Source: Prevotellaceae bacterium (GTDB lineage: Bacteria; Bacteroidota; Bacteroidia; Bacteroidales; UBA932). From it: DNA of 13,228 bases. Under the pieces are notes generated by a model that saw only the letters and a program-made list of their open reading frames with translations, ran no database searches and had not been told where the DNA came from. The stretch spans positions 1-13,228 of the forward strand of contig JAITSM010000095.1 of the NCBI GenBank assembly GCA_031287815.1, written 5' to 3'. A program made the translations under genes and the position numbers. How positions within the stretch are numbered: position 1 is the first letter of the stretch; every line of letters begins with the position of its first letter. Below, piece after piece: positions 11,779 to 13,228 of this stretch.

Positions 11779-12987
11779 ATGAAGAAAATTTTTATTCTTT
11801 TCGCCATGCTTCCAAGCGTTATGGCAAGCGCACAAGGCTTCATTAACATCGAAATGCTTGGAGCAACATATACCGCTTCCCCGGCGGTGAAATTCCGGGT
11901 ATCGTGGAATAGTGTTCCTGTCGTAGCCGGACAAATACACCATGCCAAAGTCTGGGTGTGGATTGACCTCATGAAAACAAATGCCGCCAATAGTACTGCC
12001 GGCAGCACCTGGTCGCGCGCGGAAATTTCCGGAACGCCATCCGTCAGCTCTTCCCCCGCAACTGCGGCAACGCTTGATGCAACCACCAACAAAGGTTTTT
12101 GGTTGAATGGCGTTCCCGGCAGCTACAGCGCTACGGTTACTGCCACGCTTTCCAATATTCCGGCAAATGCCCAGTTCAACTGGTGCGCCTATGCAAGCGA
12201 TTGCCCGCCCCAGGCGGTTATTAAGCCCGGCGGCGGATATGATTTGAAAGGTATGCCGCCGTTTATTGTAAACGGAACAAAGTTACCCGACGGCGTTATT
12301 ACTTTTGGCGCGGGTACGTGCATCACAAAAATCACCGACGCTACCGACAACCCTGCGGGCATTATTCCAAGCTTGCCGGCAGTAACGGCATCCGCCGCTT
12401 CTTCTGCCTGCGCCGGAGCAGCGGTAGTATTCACCGCCACAGCGAGCGGCGGAACTACTACCGCTATGACTTATACATGGGACATTGCAGGTTCGCCAGT
12501 ATCTACTAACACCGGAACCTATAGCAGAACTTTTTCTACTACCGGCAACCATACGTATAGCGTAAGCGTAAAAAACAGCAACAACTGTACAAACGTTTCA
12601 TCCGTAAAAAACATTGTGGTAAACACCAGCGCTGCGAGAAATGAAAGTGCATCGCCGTGTGGTTGCTCCGCCGGCTTGACTGCCTGCAATGGTTATTGCA
12701 GGGATTTGGCTGCGGATGGCGCGATATGCCACAACAACCTTGAAATAACTAGAGGCTGCATGTCTAGGGATTACCCGGACGACTGCTACCCACAACCAGG
12801 TTGGCAACGCTACCTGGTGACAACGAATGTTCTCCCTTCGGTTCTGAAATTATTGCAATTCAATGAAAGAGAATATGCGTGGTCGTTCAACCAGAAAGGG
12901 GTAATTTGTCGATACAAGTGCAACATAAAGAGCTGCTACTGCGCTCCAACACAAAGAGAGTGGGCAATGTTTCTGCAGTACAGGTGA
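11779..12987 (+). CDS. Secreted cysteine-rich protein C (N-domain + PKD-like module + Cys-rich C-terminus)
   Basis: I chose ATG 11779 because it aligns with the starts of A and B (MKKIFILFAMLPSVMASAQ, cleavage after residue 18); an in-frame ATG two codons upstream (11773) is possible. The protein is then 402 residues. The N-domain (20-165) has VKFRVSW, KVWVWIDL, GFWLNG, YSATVTATL and FNWCAYASDCPPQA (133-146). A PKD-like module (199-283) has YTWDIAGSPVST and GNHTYSVSVKNSNNC. The tail (294-402) begins CGCSAGLTACNGYCRDL. Two cysteines that A and B keep, after GW and in the last three residues, are both tyrosine here (Y344, Y401), so the tail has 11 Cys and the mature protein 16. The terminal WW is replaced by MF. 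Codons are intact with no frameshift, so the gene looks functional despite its truncated leader. Function unknown. Confidence 0.83.
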   Translation: MKKIFILFAMLPSVMASAQGFINIEMLGATYTASPAVKFRVSWNSVPVVAGQIHHAKVWVWIDLMKTNAANSTAGSTWSRAEISGTPSVSSSPATAATLDATTNKGFWLNGVPGSYSATVTATLSNIPANAQFNWCAYASDCPPQAVIKPGGGYDLKGMPPFIVNGTKLPDGVITFGAGTCITKITDATDNPAGIIPSLPAVTASAASSACAGAAVVFTATASGGTTTAMTYTWDIAGSPVSTNTGTYSRTFSTTGNHTYSVSVKNSNNCTNVSSVKNIVVNTSAARNESASPCGCSAGLTACNGYCRDLAADGAICHNNLEITRGCMSRDYPDDCYPQPGWQRYLVTTNVLPSVLKLLQFNEREYAWSFNQKGVICRYKCNIKSCYCAPTQREWAMFLQYR

Positions 12988-13181
12988 GAATAAGTAAGGT
13001 GTGCACAAATACAGTGGCTACAGGCTAACGACTGCCTTCTGTGGTTTAGCCGCCGGAAGGGGGTAGGTGTGTCCTGCAAAGTAGAAATAATTTCCAAATA
13101 TAGAAAATTGGGCTTGCCCCCAGGGCCGACGCATGTAGATTTTGATAAGTTCTAAGAGGAACTCTTTGCTCCACTTTTTTT

Positions 13182-13217
13182 AGTTGAAAGTAGGCTGGCG
13201 CCAGCCTACTTTTAACT
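13182..13217. repeat. Long palindrome around GGCGCC after gene C
   Basis: A 26-bp perfect palindrome (13187-13212, AAAGTAGGCTGG and its complement around GGCGCC) extends to 36 bp with one G-T pair and runs into TTTTAACTTTTAAC at the window edge. On the plus strand the stem is followed by a T-rich tract, so it could terminate gene C. The GCTGGCGCCAGC core is the same as at 8056-8067. Between the gene C stop and this element (12988-13180) only a weak stem, GGCT/AGCC, around 13018-13053 is seen. Confidence 0.85.
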
Positions 13218-13228
13218 TTTAACTTTTA

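Overview
The window looks like a piece of a Bacteroidota (Bacteroidales-type) chromosome. The evidence is the repeated -33 TTTG / -7 TAnnTTTG promoter form, start codons without a clear Shine-Dalgarno, a glsA-glsB glycine-lipid gene pair, an AAA_14/DUF4143 ATPase and a lipoprotein-type M16 peptidase. No species can be named from the sequence alone.

Layout. Positions 1-532 (-) hold the N-terminal part of an M16 zinc peptidase. 690-1850 (-) is an AAA_14/DUF4143 ATPase with a near-perfect 35-bp palindrome over its promoter. 1965-4004 is an accessory cassette bounded by two exact 56-bp direct repeats: a promoter, a long structured untranslated leader and secreted cysteine-rich protein A (2611-3750). 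4009-4599 (-) is a small membrane protein and 4754-7639 (-) an AddB-type nuclease. 7640-8160 is a repeat-only intergenic block (21-bp minisatellite, GTTAAAA-type arrays, GGCGCC palindromes). 8161-9991 (-) is the glsA-glsB operon. 9992-13228 (+) is a second accessory region with paralogue B (10514-11452, its own structured leader) and paralogue C (11779-12987, truncated leader), ending in a 26-bp perfect palindrome.

The most unusual content is the repeated unit made of promoter, boxA-like element, about 310-330-nt structured RNA and exported cysteine-rich protein. The leaders of A and B have largely different sequences but fold into the same nested helices (P1a, P1b, P2, P3, 3' hairpin and its closing helix). 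They also share an alternative pairing in which the 3' strand of P3 pairs with a segment downstream of P1. Nearly every helix is kept by compensatory change, which points to a conserved RNA and possibly a two-state one. Copy C has lost everything between the promoter and the 3' pairing strand.

The three proteins share a signal peptide, a beta-rich N-domain and a C-terminal cysteine framework around a highly divergent segment. A and C also carry an Ig/PKD-like module that B lacks. Each mature protein has an even number of cysteines (18, 14, 16). Two framework cysteines are both replaced by tyrosine in C, suggesting a disulfide pair. Their function is unknown; a surface-exposed or secreted, variable role is an inference. 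The remaining genes look like ordinary chromosomal genes and show no evident functional link to the cassettes.
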